Assembly: GCF_030150205.1 (NCBI RefSeq)
Contig: NZ_JASLGT010000008.1
Coordinates: forward strand, 736,872 to 800,871
DNA length: 64,000 bases
Reading direction: 5' to 3'
From: Niabella sp.
Lineage (GTDB): Bacteria > Bacteroidota > Bacteroidia > Chitinophagales > Chitinophagaceae
Of this stretch, positions 1 to 7,822 are shown in pieces. Both the position numbers and the translations under genes were made by a program. Each line of letters starts with the position of its first letter. The first letter of the stretch is position 1. The notes under the pieces are model-generated. The model searched no databases and had not been told where the DNA came from. It saw only the letters and a list, made by a program, of their open reading frames with translations.

Positions 1-494
1 AAGAGCGGGCTTTTACCGCCATTGTAAATAAATATAAAGAGCGGCTTTACTGGCATATACGGCGTATGGTGGTACTGCATGAAGATGCGGATGATGTGTT
101 GCAGAACGTATTTATAAAAACCTGGAAGGGCCTGGATCGCTTTCGTGCGGAGAGCGGGCTGTACACCTGGCTATACCGCATCAGCACCAATGAAAGCATT
201 ACCCATCTGCAAAATCAAAAAAAGAAAAAAGCCATCGTTGCTTTTGGAAATGAACAGGATCTGACGGACCAGATCCGGGCCGATCCGCATTTTGATCCCA
301 ATAAAATTGAATGGAAATTACAGCTGGCCATTCAGCAATTACCGGAGCAACAGCGGTTGATCTTCAACCTCCGTTATTTTGATGAAATGCCTTACCAGAA
401 AATGAGTGTGATACTGGGTGTTACAGAAGGTGCATTGAAAGCCAGCTATCATCATGCGGCTAAAAAAGTTGAAAATTATTTACGGAACAGTTAA
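1..494 (+). CDS. ECF-type RNA polymerase sigma factor, 5' end cut by window edge
   Basis: The frame is open from base 3 with no stop, so the gene starts before the window and the in-frame ATG at 66 is internal. Residues before it (AIVNKYKERLYWHIRR) match the start of sigma region 2. Then come the region 2 signature DADDVLQNVFIKTWKGL and the WLYRISTN segment, a K-rich linker, and region 4 with LPEQQRLIFNLRYFDEMPY and a helix-turn-helix ending in LKASYHHAAKKVENYL. The protein should bind core RNA polymerase and direct it to a small regulon. A one-pass membrane protein follows 37 bases downstream and is a candidate cognate regulator, which is inference from position. Confidence 0.9.
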   Translation, partial: ERAFTAIVNKYKERLYWHIRRMVVLHEDADDVLQNVFIKTWKGLDRFRAESGLYTWLYRISTNESITHLQNQKKKKAIVAFGNEQDLTDQIRADPHFDPNKIEWKLQLAIQQLPEQQRLIFNLRYFDEMPYQKMSVILGVTEGALKASYHHAAKKVENYLRNS

Positions 495-531
495 ACAACA
501 GGGCAAAAATTCCGTCTTAAAGTTAAGTGCA

Positions 532-1101
532 ATGAAACAGGATGCCTCATACGAAATTTTAAACAGGATCCGGCAGGAACAACAATCCAACCCGGTATGC
601 TCCCTTCCCGATGGCTATTTTGAATCCTTCACCAACCGGCTGATGGAAACGGTACAGGCGCAGGAAACGGCCCCGGAGGTTTTAAATAACGCATTGGACA
701 ATGTTTCCCGTAAAATGCCCTTCAGTATTCCTGCTGATTATTTTATACGGTTCCGGGGGAATAAAGGCGAGCGGGTGATTCCTTTTAAAAAGGGATTGGC
801 CATTGCGGCCAGTTTTATCCTGCTGGCCATTACTTCCATTTTCCTGTTTACTCAAAAATTACAGACAGCCAGCACATCCCAGGCATCGGTTGCGGCAACT
901 GTAAACCAGCTAACCAATGATCAGCTGGAGCGTTTTATTCAACTGGATGAAACCGTTTCCCGTGACCGGCCGATGGCTACACAAACTGCCGGTACTTCAA
1001 AACCCGAACGTACTTCCCTGTTTAAAAATGTTCCGGATGCAGACCTGTCCAGTTTTTTAAAGGAAACTGCAGAAGGAACGGATGAAATATTCTTTAACTG
1101 A
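532..1101 (+). CDS. Single-pass membrane protein, possible anti-sigma partner
   Basis: I place the start at the ATG at 532 (189 aa), because a longer in-frame reading overlaps the end of the sigma gene. The protein has a soluble N-terminal part (1-85), one hydrophobic helix near 88-107 (GLAIAASFILLAITSIFLF) and a C-terminal domain of about 80 residues. The N-terminal part contains a repeated motif, SLPDGYFESF near 24-33 and SIPADYFIRF near 65-74. The (V/I/L)P-x-x-YF motif is common in uncharacterised membrane proteins encoded next to ECF sigma factors in Bacteroidota, recalled from general knowledge. Topology and position suggest an anti-sigma role, but no zinc-binding anti-sigma motif is visible. 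Confidence 0.7.
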   Translation: MKQDASYEILNRIRQEQQSNPVCSLPDGYFESFTNRLMETVQAQETAPEVLNNALDNVSRKMPFSIPADYFIRFRGNKGERVIPFKKGLAIAASFILLAITSIFLFTQKLQTASTSQASVAATVNQLTNDQLERFIQLDETVSRDRPMATQTAGTSKPERTSLFKNVPDADLSSFLKETAEGTDEIFFN

Positions 1102-1478
1102 TGAAACTGATTTTAATTCTTTTATTACCGCTAATCGCCCTCCGGGGACCGGCACAAACACAGCCGGCGCCTAATGCCAGCCGGGTACATGATGTTTTCC
1201 TGGATTACCTTACTGAAAAAATAAGCCTTACTCCGCAGGAAAAAAAACAACTGCGACCGATGGTGATCCAATACCTGGCCGATTCCAGGAAACTCTCCAA
1301 AAGCCAGGAAGATCCATTGCTGCGCGAACAGGAGCGTATCGCATTGAAAATCAACTACCGCAAACGTTTTGTACCGATTATTGGAGAGCCCCGTGCTACC
1401 CGTTTCTTTTCCGAAGAACAGCTTTTCCGCAAAAAAGCCCGTGAAGAATTGAGCAAGCGAAGTGTTAAAGAAAACTAA
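1101..1478 (+). CDS. Small secreted hypothetical protein
   Basis: The start ATG overlaps the stop of the upstream gene by one base (TGATG), which indicates translational coupling in the sigma operon. Of 125 residues, the first 18 or so form a signal peptide (MKLILILLLPLIALRGPAQ). The mature part is helical and highly charged, with LTPQEKKQLRPMVIQYL near 43-59 and many Lys, Arg and Glu. The LTPQ(E/Q) pattern resembles Spy/CpxP-like periplasmic helical proteins, but the likeness is weak. A role as sensor or target in envelope stress is inference from the operon. Confidence 0.7.
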   Translation: MKLILILLLPLIALRGPAQTQPAPNASRVHDVFLDYLTEKISLTPQEKKQLRPMVIQYLADSRKLSKSQEDPLLREQERIALKINYRKRFVPIIGEPRATRFFSEEQLFRKKAREELSKRSVKEN

Positions 1479-1523
1479 AAATTATCTAAAACTGATGTTC
1501 CAACATTTTTTTATGTACAAAAA

Positions 1524-1555
1524 TTTGTTTTATAACAAAGCTGTATATATATTTG
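1524..1555 (+). promoter_or_regulatory. Bacteroidota-type promoter (TTTG, 20 bases, TATATTTG)
   Basis: TTTG at 1524-1527 and TATATTTG at 1548-1555 match the -33/-7 consensus of the Bacteroidota primary sigma factor with the usual spacing. Predicted transcription would start near 1562. That is only about 20 bases before the terminator stem at 1583, so the product would be an RNA of about 50 nt and not an mRNA. See the finding on a possible small RNA. Confidence 0.5.
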
Positions 1556-1582
1556 CATTGGTGTTTTTCATAGGTTAGCAAC

Positions 1583-1613
1583 GGCCAGCTCTTTTTAGGG
1601 CAGGCCTTTTTTT
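1583..1613 (+). terminator. Intrinsic terminator after the sigma operon
   Basis: A stem GGCCaGCTC / GGGCaGGCC with loop TTTTTA is followed by seven T. It has eight pairs including one G-T wobble, and one internal A-A mismatch. It sits about 105 bases after the stop of the small secreted protein and points away from the convergent metallo-hydrolase gene. Confidence 0.8.
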
Positions 1614-1624
1614 ATGGCCTGCAT

Positions 1625-2371
1625 TTATTGCTCATTCTGAGGATTGGCTACCGGCCGGCGGGTATCATGATAAAACAAAAACTGCCAGCCTTCCTGGCGG
1701 CCGCTTTCCCACCATTTTGTACGCAGTTCCATCGCTTTTTTTCCATCATAATCATACTTGGCAGCAAACCGGTGTTTCATCTGCTGGTACTGTGGCGCAT
1801 CATCGGCCCCAAAAAACAACAGGTCGCCTCCCTCTTCTATCCAGAACACCTGGTGATACCGCGAATGCGCACCGGTTACCTCGTACCGTATATAATCATC
1901 AATGGTGCCCGTATCTGTTTTTAACAGCACAACATTGCCGGCCAGCACCGGCTCAAACTTAGCGGTATCATAAGAAGCACCGGCATTTTCCCGGGCAAAC
2001 TGCACTTCCCGTTCCTGGATATAATAAACGGCATTTTCAAAAGTAGGCTTGCCGGTAGCAGGGTTTACCATACCCCCCGTATGATCCTTATGCAAATGGC
2101 TCATCAGTACTTTGGTAACATCGCCTGTCTGGATGCCGTTTTCAGCAAGATGCATTACTATCTGCATCTGGTCGCCCAAATGATGGTTCAGGCCAAGCCC
2201 CGTATCCAGTAACAGGATATCTTTTGAAGTGATGATCAAAAATGGTTGTATTTCCACCAGCAGGCTTCCGTGTGTGCGGGCACTCATTTCATCTTCTGAT
2301 GAACGGAACGGAATAAATTTCTTGGTGGCATCCACCGTAAAGCTGCCTTCCGATAACGGGATTATTTTCAT
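1625..2371 (-). CDS. Metallo-beta-lactamase fold hydrolase, lactonase-like
   Basis: This 248-residue protein has the zinc-binding signature HLHKDH at 92-97 (the HxHxDH motif) followed by TGG. Later possible metal ligands are the His in TGAHSRYH, the Asp in FFGADD and the His near the C-terminus in FYHDTRR. The start (KIIPLSEGSFTVDATKKF) and overall length resemble N-acyl-homoserine-lactonase-like or general hydrolase members. There is no signal peptide, so it is cytoplasmic. The substrate cannot be read from the sequence. It is convergent with the sigma operon. Confidence 0.85.
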   Translation of the reverse strand: MKIIPLSEGSFTVDATKKFIPFRSSEDEMSARTHGSLLVEIQPFLIITSKDILLLDTGLGLNHHLGDQMQIVMHLAENGIQTGDVTKVLMSHLHKDHTGGMVNPATGKPTFENAVYYIQEREVQFARENAGASYDTAKFEPVLAGNVVLLKTDTGTIDDYIRYEVTGAHSRYHQVFWIEEGGDLLFFGADDAPQYQQMKHRFAAKYDYDGKKAMELRTKWWESGRQEGWQFLFYHDTRRPVANPQNEQ

Positions 2372-2453
2372 ATTTAAAATTTCTGGCCGCTAAATTAGAA
2401 CAAATAAACCCGTTGTGCAAAGCATGTGTGAATGAGCTCTCTGCACCTGCCGG

Positions 2454-4385
2454 CTATTCTATTTTAGCGGCATTGAAGATCAGTGGTATCCATGTTTGAA
2501 AGGTGGAGGATTTTGCACCGTTACCGGCAGAGGCATAATCGCAAAAAGTGGCGGTAACCGGCGGAGCTCCCTGCTCTTTATAGTTCTCGGCCTGGAACTT
2601 TGCTTCAAACTGCAGCCAGCAATCATCCGTCTTTGCTTCAACTCTTTTAAGATCGATAAACGGTTCGCCTTCTTTTAGCGGGGCTATCACCGTTCCCAGG
2701 TTGGTGCCGGCAAAACGCGTATCTCTTGATAACACCACAGGGCCGGATAGCAAGGCAAAGTACCGGTGCCGGTCGCCCATTATTTTTATACGCCCGCGCA
2801 TATCCAGTTCCAGGTGGATCATATCACCGGTATTCCATTTTCTCTCCAGGTTTACATAGGCACCGGGCACTATATTTTTATGCGGTACACCGTTTACCTG
2901 CAGCACTGTTTGCCGGCTCCATTCCGGTATGCGGAGCTGCAGCACCATATCTTCCGGGGCATCCATCTCCAGCCGGAAGACTATTTTTCCTGATGCCGGG
3001 TAGTCTGTAGCCTGCACCAGCTTAACCGGTTTCCCTTTGGGAGATTTTACCGCCGCGGTTCCGTCTATAAAAAAATTAACGGCAATGCCTTCCCTGCTGC
3101 TCATGGCTACAAGCCCCGGAATGGCAAACAGGCCTCTTGGTCCGTTGGCACTGCAGCAGTTCAGATCCATACCGCACTGGCCGCTGCCGGGCAACCGCTC
3201 GCCATTCAGCGGCGTATATTTTGCCCAGGTAGCACCGTCGCTTTTTAACGCAGCCATCAGGGCATTATAATAGGTTGTTTCAATGGCGTCCGCATATTTT
3301 GCTTCACCGGTCATTTTTAATAACGCCGTGCAGAGTTGCATCCAGGTTACGGTAACACAGGTTTCCTGGTAGTGGTATACCGGGGTGGTTTGCCGCTCCT
3401 TACCACCAAACCACATTTCTGCCGAAGCTCCGGAACCGGCAATATTGATCTCTGTATCCCGTATGTTTTCAAAAACATTCAATACAGCTTGCTTATACAT
3501 TTCTTTACCGGTGAGGCGGTACAATGCCAGCAGCCCTTCATAGCAGGACATCATTTCATAGGCCTTTTGTCCCTGCTCCGGGCTGTACCATTCTTTGGGC
3601 CGGGGAAAACGTTCGCTTACATTTACAGCAGCCTTGCTGATAAGCTGCGGGCCAACGGTTGTTTCCCATTGTGTTACGATGGTTTCTGCAAAGCTGAGGT
3701 ATTTCTTATTGCCGGTTGCCACGCTTAACCGTACCAAGGGTAACAATACAGAAGAAGCCGCCATGCCCCTGTAATTTCCCTTATTAACGATGGTTCCGCC
3801 CTGCCTGTTTATTGCTCCGATCAGGTAATCGGTCAGTTTTACTGCTGCGTCCAGGCTTTTTTTATCGCCGGTCAGGTCATGATATTCCAGCAAGCCCAGC
3901 AGACAGTATTTCATTCCCCAGATATCCCATTGCTTTAACCGGCTTTGTGCACCATAATTGCCGATATACCCATCCGGTGTTTGGGTAGCGATGAGGCCTG
4001 TTACCGCCGCATCTATTTTTGCCTTCAGCTCCGGATCTGGTTTGTACTGATACGCCCATATGCACGCCATCATGCATTTTCCCCAAAACTCCGATTGCCA
4101 GAGATGCGTTTCTGTGCGATGCCGGAACGGTTCGATAAGCTGATCGAAGTTTTTTGTGAGGATATCATTTTTAAAACACTGATCCAGCCGGCTGCCCATA
4201 TATCCCTGCAATAGGGCTGCGCCGGCCATTTCAAGCCGGTTGGCAATAAGCCAGGAACCGGGGCCACCGGTTTGCCGGGCAAACAGGGCGGGCGCCAGCA
4301 TACCGGCAGCCGTGGCAAGGCCGGTTTGTTTTACAAATACTCTTCTTGAAAGCATCGATAACCGGGATGTTTCTTTTTTACGCAT
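2454..4385 (-). CDS. GH127-family beta-L-arabinofuranosidase-like glycosidase, Tat-exported
   Basis: I start at the ATG at 4385 (643 aa), five bases after the stop of the upstream GH106 gene; a longer reading would overlap that gene. The N-terminus carries a Tat-type signal, SRRVFVKQTG at 13-22 followed by a hydrophobic Ala-rich stretch. The central alpha/alpha barrel is recognisable from MSCYEGLLALYRLTG and similar helices. Residues expected for GH127 zinc and catalysis are present: Glu341 and Cys343 (QETCVTV) and the Cys pair 410-411 (LNCCSANGPRG). Glu323 lies at the position expected for the acid/base. GH127 enzymes remove terminal beta-L-arabinofuranose by a Cys nucleophile (family knowledge). 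The context suggests work on rhamnose/arabinose-rich pectic chains. Confidence 0.85.
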   Translation of the reverse strand: MRKKETSRLSMLSRRVFVKQTGLATAAGMLAPALFARQTGGPGSWLIANRLEMAGAALLQGYMGSRLDQCFKNDILTKNFDQLIEPFRHRTETHLWQSEFWGKCMMACIWAYQYKPDPELKAKIDAAVTGLIATQTPDGYIGNYGAQSRLKQWDIWGMKYCLLGLLEYHDLTGDKKSLDAAVKLTDYLIGAINRQGGTIVNKGNYRGMAASSVLLPLVRLSVATGNKKYLSFAETIVTQWETTVGPQLISKAAVNVSERFPRPKEWYSPEQGQKAYEMMSCYEGLLALYRLTGKEMYKQAVLNVFENIRDTEINIAGSGASAEMWFGGKERQTTPVYHYQETCVTVTWMQLCTALLKMTGEAKYADAIETTYYNALMAALKSDGATWAKYTPLNGERLPGSGQCGMDLNCCSANGPRGLFAIPGLVAMSSREGIAVNFFIDGTAAVKSPKGKPVKLVQATDYPASGKIVFRLEMDAPEDMVLQLRIPEWSRQTVLQVNGVPHKNIVPGAYVNLERKWNTGDMIHLELDMRGRIKIMGDRHRYFALLSGPVVLSRDTRFAGTNLGTVIAPLKEGEPFIDLKRVEAKTDDCWLQFEAKFQAENYKEQGAPPVTATFCDYASAGNGAKSSTFQTWIPLIFNAAKIE

Positions 4386-4390
4386 CTGAT

Positions 4391-7300
4391 TTATTTTTCT
4401 ATGACCATACTTACAGGGCCCGACAGGCCGCTGTTTGTTAACGCTGCCGTTTGGGAAGGACCGTTTATCGTCCATGTTTTCCGCTGCGCTTCCGGCTGAC
4501 CGGCATCATATACCAACCGGTTAAACCAGGTGCTGGTCACTTCTATTTTCAATGTATTGATTCCGGTCCGGAGGGCCTTTGTGATATCCAGTTTGTACGG
4601 CGTGGCCCACAATGTATGAAAACGCTCCCCATTCAGCGTTACCGAAGCAATCATGTTCACCTGTCCCAGGTTCATAGTATACCTTGCCTTCCGTTGGATG
4701 GTATCCATCCGGAAGGCCGTTGTATAAACCGCAGTACCCGAAAATGTTTTTCCTTCATTGGAAAGGTCCAGCTCCTTCCAGGGTTTTAGTTCCTGTACTT
4801 CCATAGCAGCCGGTGCGCCCCAGCCTCCGGGAAATTGAATCGTCCAGGGTTTTGTAAATGCAATGGCTACCGGTTGATGCAGCGCCGGAGGTTTACTTTC
4901 CGCTAATGCTGCTTTTTGATGAAAAACAATAAAACCGGAACCCGCTTCGGGCAGGTCCAATGTAACAACCGTCCGGTCGCCCTGCCTTTTTGCTGCCAAC
5001 GGTAAAACCTTGCCGGAAACAGGATCCCATAGCTCAACGTTGCCCGTATTGCGGAAACTGAGGGTACCCGCAAAGGCTCCGCCCCTGGGCGCACAAACAA
5101 AATACCAGTCGGCATCTTCGGCACGGCGGTGTACCCATTGTACCGGTCCCCCCGAAACATCAGGCGCGATCCGCAGTTGCTGAAGCGCATCGGAGAGGCT
5201 CATCCCCGAAACAATTTGTCCCTTCCCGATTTTACGGATACGCGGTTTTGTTTCCCTGCCCCAAATGGAGTTTACAATCGTATTCAGCTGCTCCTGCGCG
5301 GCGCTGCCACCGCTAAGCGTAGCGATCCCCGAAGGCGCATCCCCAACCACGGTGGCACCGGCCTTAATTAACGCAGCAATTTTTTCCGCAGTTTTTGGCA
5401 GCATCCGGATACTGGCCGGAAGCCATAGGACCCGGTACCGGATCCCTTCGGGGGTTGTGATCCATCCATCCTTTACCGATAACCGGTTCCATAAAACATC
5501 CGTATTGCAATAGTCATATTTAAACCCTTCGGGGAACGGTGCATGCTGATCCGGTTTGTGATCGATCTCATCTCCAAGATACCACAACACATCGGATACC
5601 GGTTTCCCCCGCTCCAGCAAATAATTGCAGCGGGCAAAATATTCCGTAAATACGGGCATCTCCTTCCACCAGGTTTGTCCCCTTAAAAACGGAGTACCGA
5701 TGCCTGCACCAAAAGAAGTGCCGGGTTGCAAAAAATTGGTTTGCGGATTATGAGTATAGGTATGAAAGACCAGGTGGGTAACGCCCTCCACCATATTTAC
5801 ATTGGCCACTTCTTTCAGCATCTGCCATTGTTCGTTCCAGGTAAGTGCAAAAGAAGTAAACGCTTCTGCCGACACACGGGGCTTTCCGTACAACCGGGCC
5901 GCAGAAACGGTTGGCTTTACCGGTTTAAAATTCAGCGATCCCACGTAACCATCCGTAAAGGGCTGCCAGAACTCGCACATGGGAACATCTGCATATTTAT
6001 AATACTCCATGATATCGGCAGGAAATACATCCCCGGCAGCCGTTTCATAAGTGATGGATAAATTGCGGGTCTTCGCCAGCTTCGATAGCTGTCCGTAAAA
6101 CTTATGGGTGAACAAGTCACTGATGGTAGCCCGCCAATCCCTTAGAAAACGGAATGTGGTGGCTTCATCCTTTATCACATAGCCAAAAACAGCCGGCAGC
6201 CATTTGCGGAGCGGGTAGGAAGTCACCCGTTCAAACTCCGGTTCCATATCCTCCGTCCAGGTTTGTGTTTCACATTCCCAGCTGTCTAAAAGCACTCCAT
6301 TCAGCAATCCGTTTACAGGGCCGCTATTGTCCGCAAGCCGGCCGATGTATCCTTCGAAATGCGCCTGTGCTCCTTTCACCGATAGCTTGTTGCATTCCCA
6401 GCCGGTACCCGCAGGCGGAGCGGGTCCGTTTTTACGGCCGGTATTTACATGCCCGATGCGCAAAATTGTCCAGCTGCCCGCAGGCGCATTCCACCTCAGC
6501 TCCCCGTTGCTGTTCATCAACGCAGTGAGGTCCAGTATTTGATCCGAATCTACATAGGTATCTGGCGACCGGGAATAAGCATCGCCCGCTCGTTCAATCG
6601 TGCGTAGGGTCCATCCCGCTTCTGACTCCCAGTTATTTTTCCGGCTGGCCGTAAACAGCTTAATAAATCCCAGCCGCATATCGTGTTGATTCAGGATCTC
6701 AAACCGGTATCTTTTTGCGCCCTGTGTTTCCCTGCAGGCCAGGGTCATGGGCGATTGATCCTGCCAGTTGCTTTGCGGCAGCGCTGTATTCAGGATCTCT
6801 TTCGACTGCCCGTTCTCAAAAATGGCAAAACCTTTTATAGTAACTCCCGGCTCGTAACACCAGGCGTGATTAAAACTATTGATACTCGGGAGTGTGATGG
6901 AACGGATGGTAACGCTGGTGTTGAAATCAACGGTTACCTGGTAAGGATCGGATGGACTGGCTGGCGCAAGCGTTACCGGTTTATTTCCCTTTTCTGAAAA
7001 AAGGCCGTTCCATAATATATTGGAACTGCCTGTTACCGCTGCCGGCACCAGCGGATCGCCGGTATCATCCTTCGGTGTCGGAAATGCCAGCACGGCCACT
7101 TCCCGGTAATCGCGCCAGGGTTCACTTATCGCATCTGGTTTTGCCAGGGCAATATTTTTTACCTGCCCCGTTCCTTTTACATCCTGGCGCTTCCATACCA
7201 GGTGGCGCATGGCATTCTCCGGCTTTATCCAGGGCCCGCCCGCCATGGCCCAGCCGGGACAGTTTTGCAGGGTGAACCGGAGGCCCAGCCGTTTGCATTC

Positions 7301-7675
7301 TTTAGCGGTAAAGTTCAGCGCATCTTCCCAGGCGGGGCTCAGGCAGATGATCTCCGGATCGACGCCCGGCCATTTTCCCCCAAACTGACCATGAAAAAGC
7401 TGGATGCCGGAAATACCTGCTTTAGCGATCGCTTCAAGATCAGCAGTGATTCCCTTCTTTGAAATATTTCCTCCAATAAAATGAAACCAGGTTTCCGGGT
7501 GGTAGCTTTTTGAAGGATCCTGAAATAGCTTCCGGTCCTGCGCGCTAAAACGACCTGTCTGTTCCCGTGCCTGCGGCACAACAGGAGCAGGCTGCGCAAT
7601 TGCCGGCAGGGCATTTGCGATCATCCATACGTTTAAAAACAAGCTTCTTATTAATGGCTGCATCATTCGAAACAT
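4391..7675 (-). CDS. GH106-family alpha-L-rhamnosidase-like secreted glycosidase
   Basis: This 1094-residue protein begins with a signal peptide (FLNVWMIANALPAIAQ). The catalytic module starts with YHPETWFHFIGGNISKKGI and ADLEAIAKAGISGIQLF, typical of the GH106 TIM barrel, and continues with GLRFTLQNCPGWAMAGGPW. A beta-sandwich, sugar-binding-like domain closes the protein, with the GINTLKIEVTSTWFNRLVYD region near the C-terminus. GH106 enzymes release alpha-L-rhamnose by inversion. Start choice is uncertain among ATGs at 7675, 7666 and 7663. It is co-transcribed with the GH127 gene, five bases apart, and is divergent from the GH78 gene. Confidence 0.85.
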   Translation of the reverse strand: MFRMMQPLIRSLFLNVWMIANALPAIAQPAPVVPQAREQTGRFSAQDRKLFQDPSKSYHPETWFHFIGGNISKKGITADLEAIAKAGISGIQLFHGQFGGKWPGVDPEIICLSPAWEDALNFTAKECKRLGLRFTLQNCPGWAMAGGPWIKPENAMRHLVWKRQDVKGTGQVKNIALAKPDAISEPWRDYREVAVLAFPTPKDDTGDPLVPAAVTGSSNILWNGLFSEKGNKPVTLAPASPSDPYQVTVDFNTSVTIRSITLPSINSFNHAWCYEPGVTIKGFAIFENGQSKEILNTALPQSNWQDQSPMTLACRETQGAKRYRFEILNQHDMRLGFIKLFTASRKNNWESEAGWTLRTIERAGDAYSRSPDTYVDSDQILDLTALMNSNGELRWNAPAGSWTILRIGHVNTGRKNGPAPPAGTGWECNKLSVKGAQAHFEGYIGRLADNSGPVNGLLNGVLLDSWECETQTWTEDMEPEFERVTSYPLRKWLPAVFGYVIKDEATTFRFLRDWRATISDLFTHKFYGQLSKLAKTRNLSITYETAAGDVFPADIMEYYKYADVPMCEFWQPFTDGYVGSLNFKPVKPTVSAARLYGKPRVSAEAFTSFALTWNEQWQMLKEVANVNMVEGVTHLVFHTYTHNPQTNFLQPGTSFGAGIGTPFLRGQTWWKEMPVFTEYFARCNYLLERGKPVSDVLWYLGDEIDHKPDQHAPFPEGFKYDYCNTDVLWNRLSVKDGWITTPEGIRYRVLWLPASIRMLPKTAEKIAALIKAGATVVGDAPSGIATLSGGSAAQEQLNTIVNSIWGRETKPRIRKIGKGQIVSGMSLSDALQQLRIAPDVSGGPVQWVHRRAEDADWYFVCAPRGGAFAGTLSFRNTGNVELWDPVSGKVLPLAAKRQGDRTVVTLDLPEAGSGFIVFHQKAALAESKPPALHQPVAIAFTKPWTIQFPGGWGAPAAMEVQELKPWKELDLSNEGKTFSGTAVYTTAFRMDTIQRKARYTMNLGQVNMIASVTLNGERFHTLWATPYKLDITKALRTGINTLKIEVTSTWFNRLVYDAGQPEAQRKTWTINGPSQTAALTNSGLSGPVSMVIEK

Positions 7676-7822
7676 ATACGGTTATGGCTAAAACAGGGTT
7701 GCTATTAAATATAAGCCGGGTTTCTAACAGAACCATCCTGTACTATCCTGAAAATAATTTTACGTAACTTTTCCTGCTATTTTGCAGCTGCATTTCTATT
7801 TTGTTCTGATAATATTGCCCAT

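Noticed and set aside
454..531. Longer start for the membrane protein
   Set aside because: It would overlap the sigma gene, and the added residues do not fit. The ATG at 532 is preferred.
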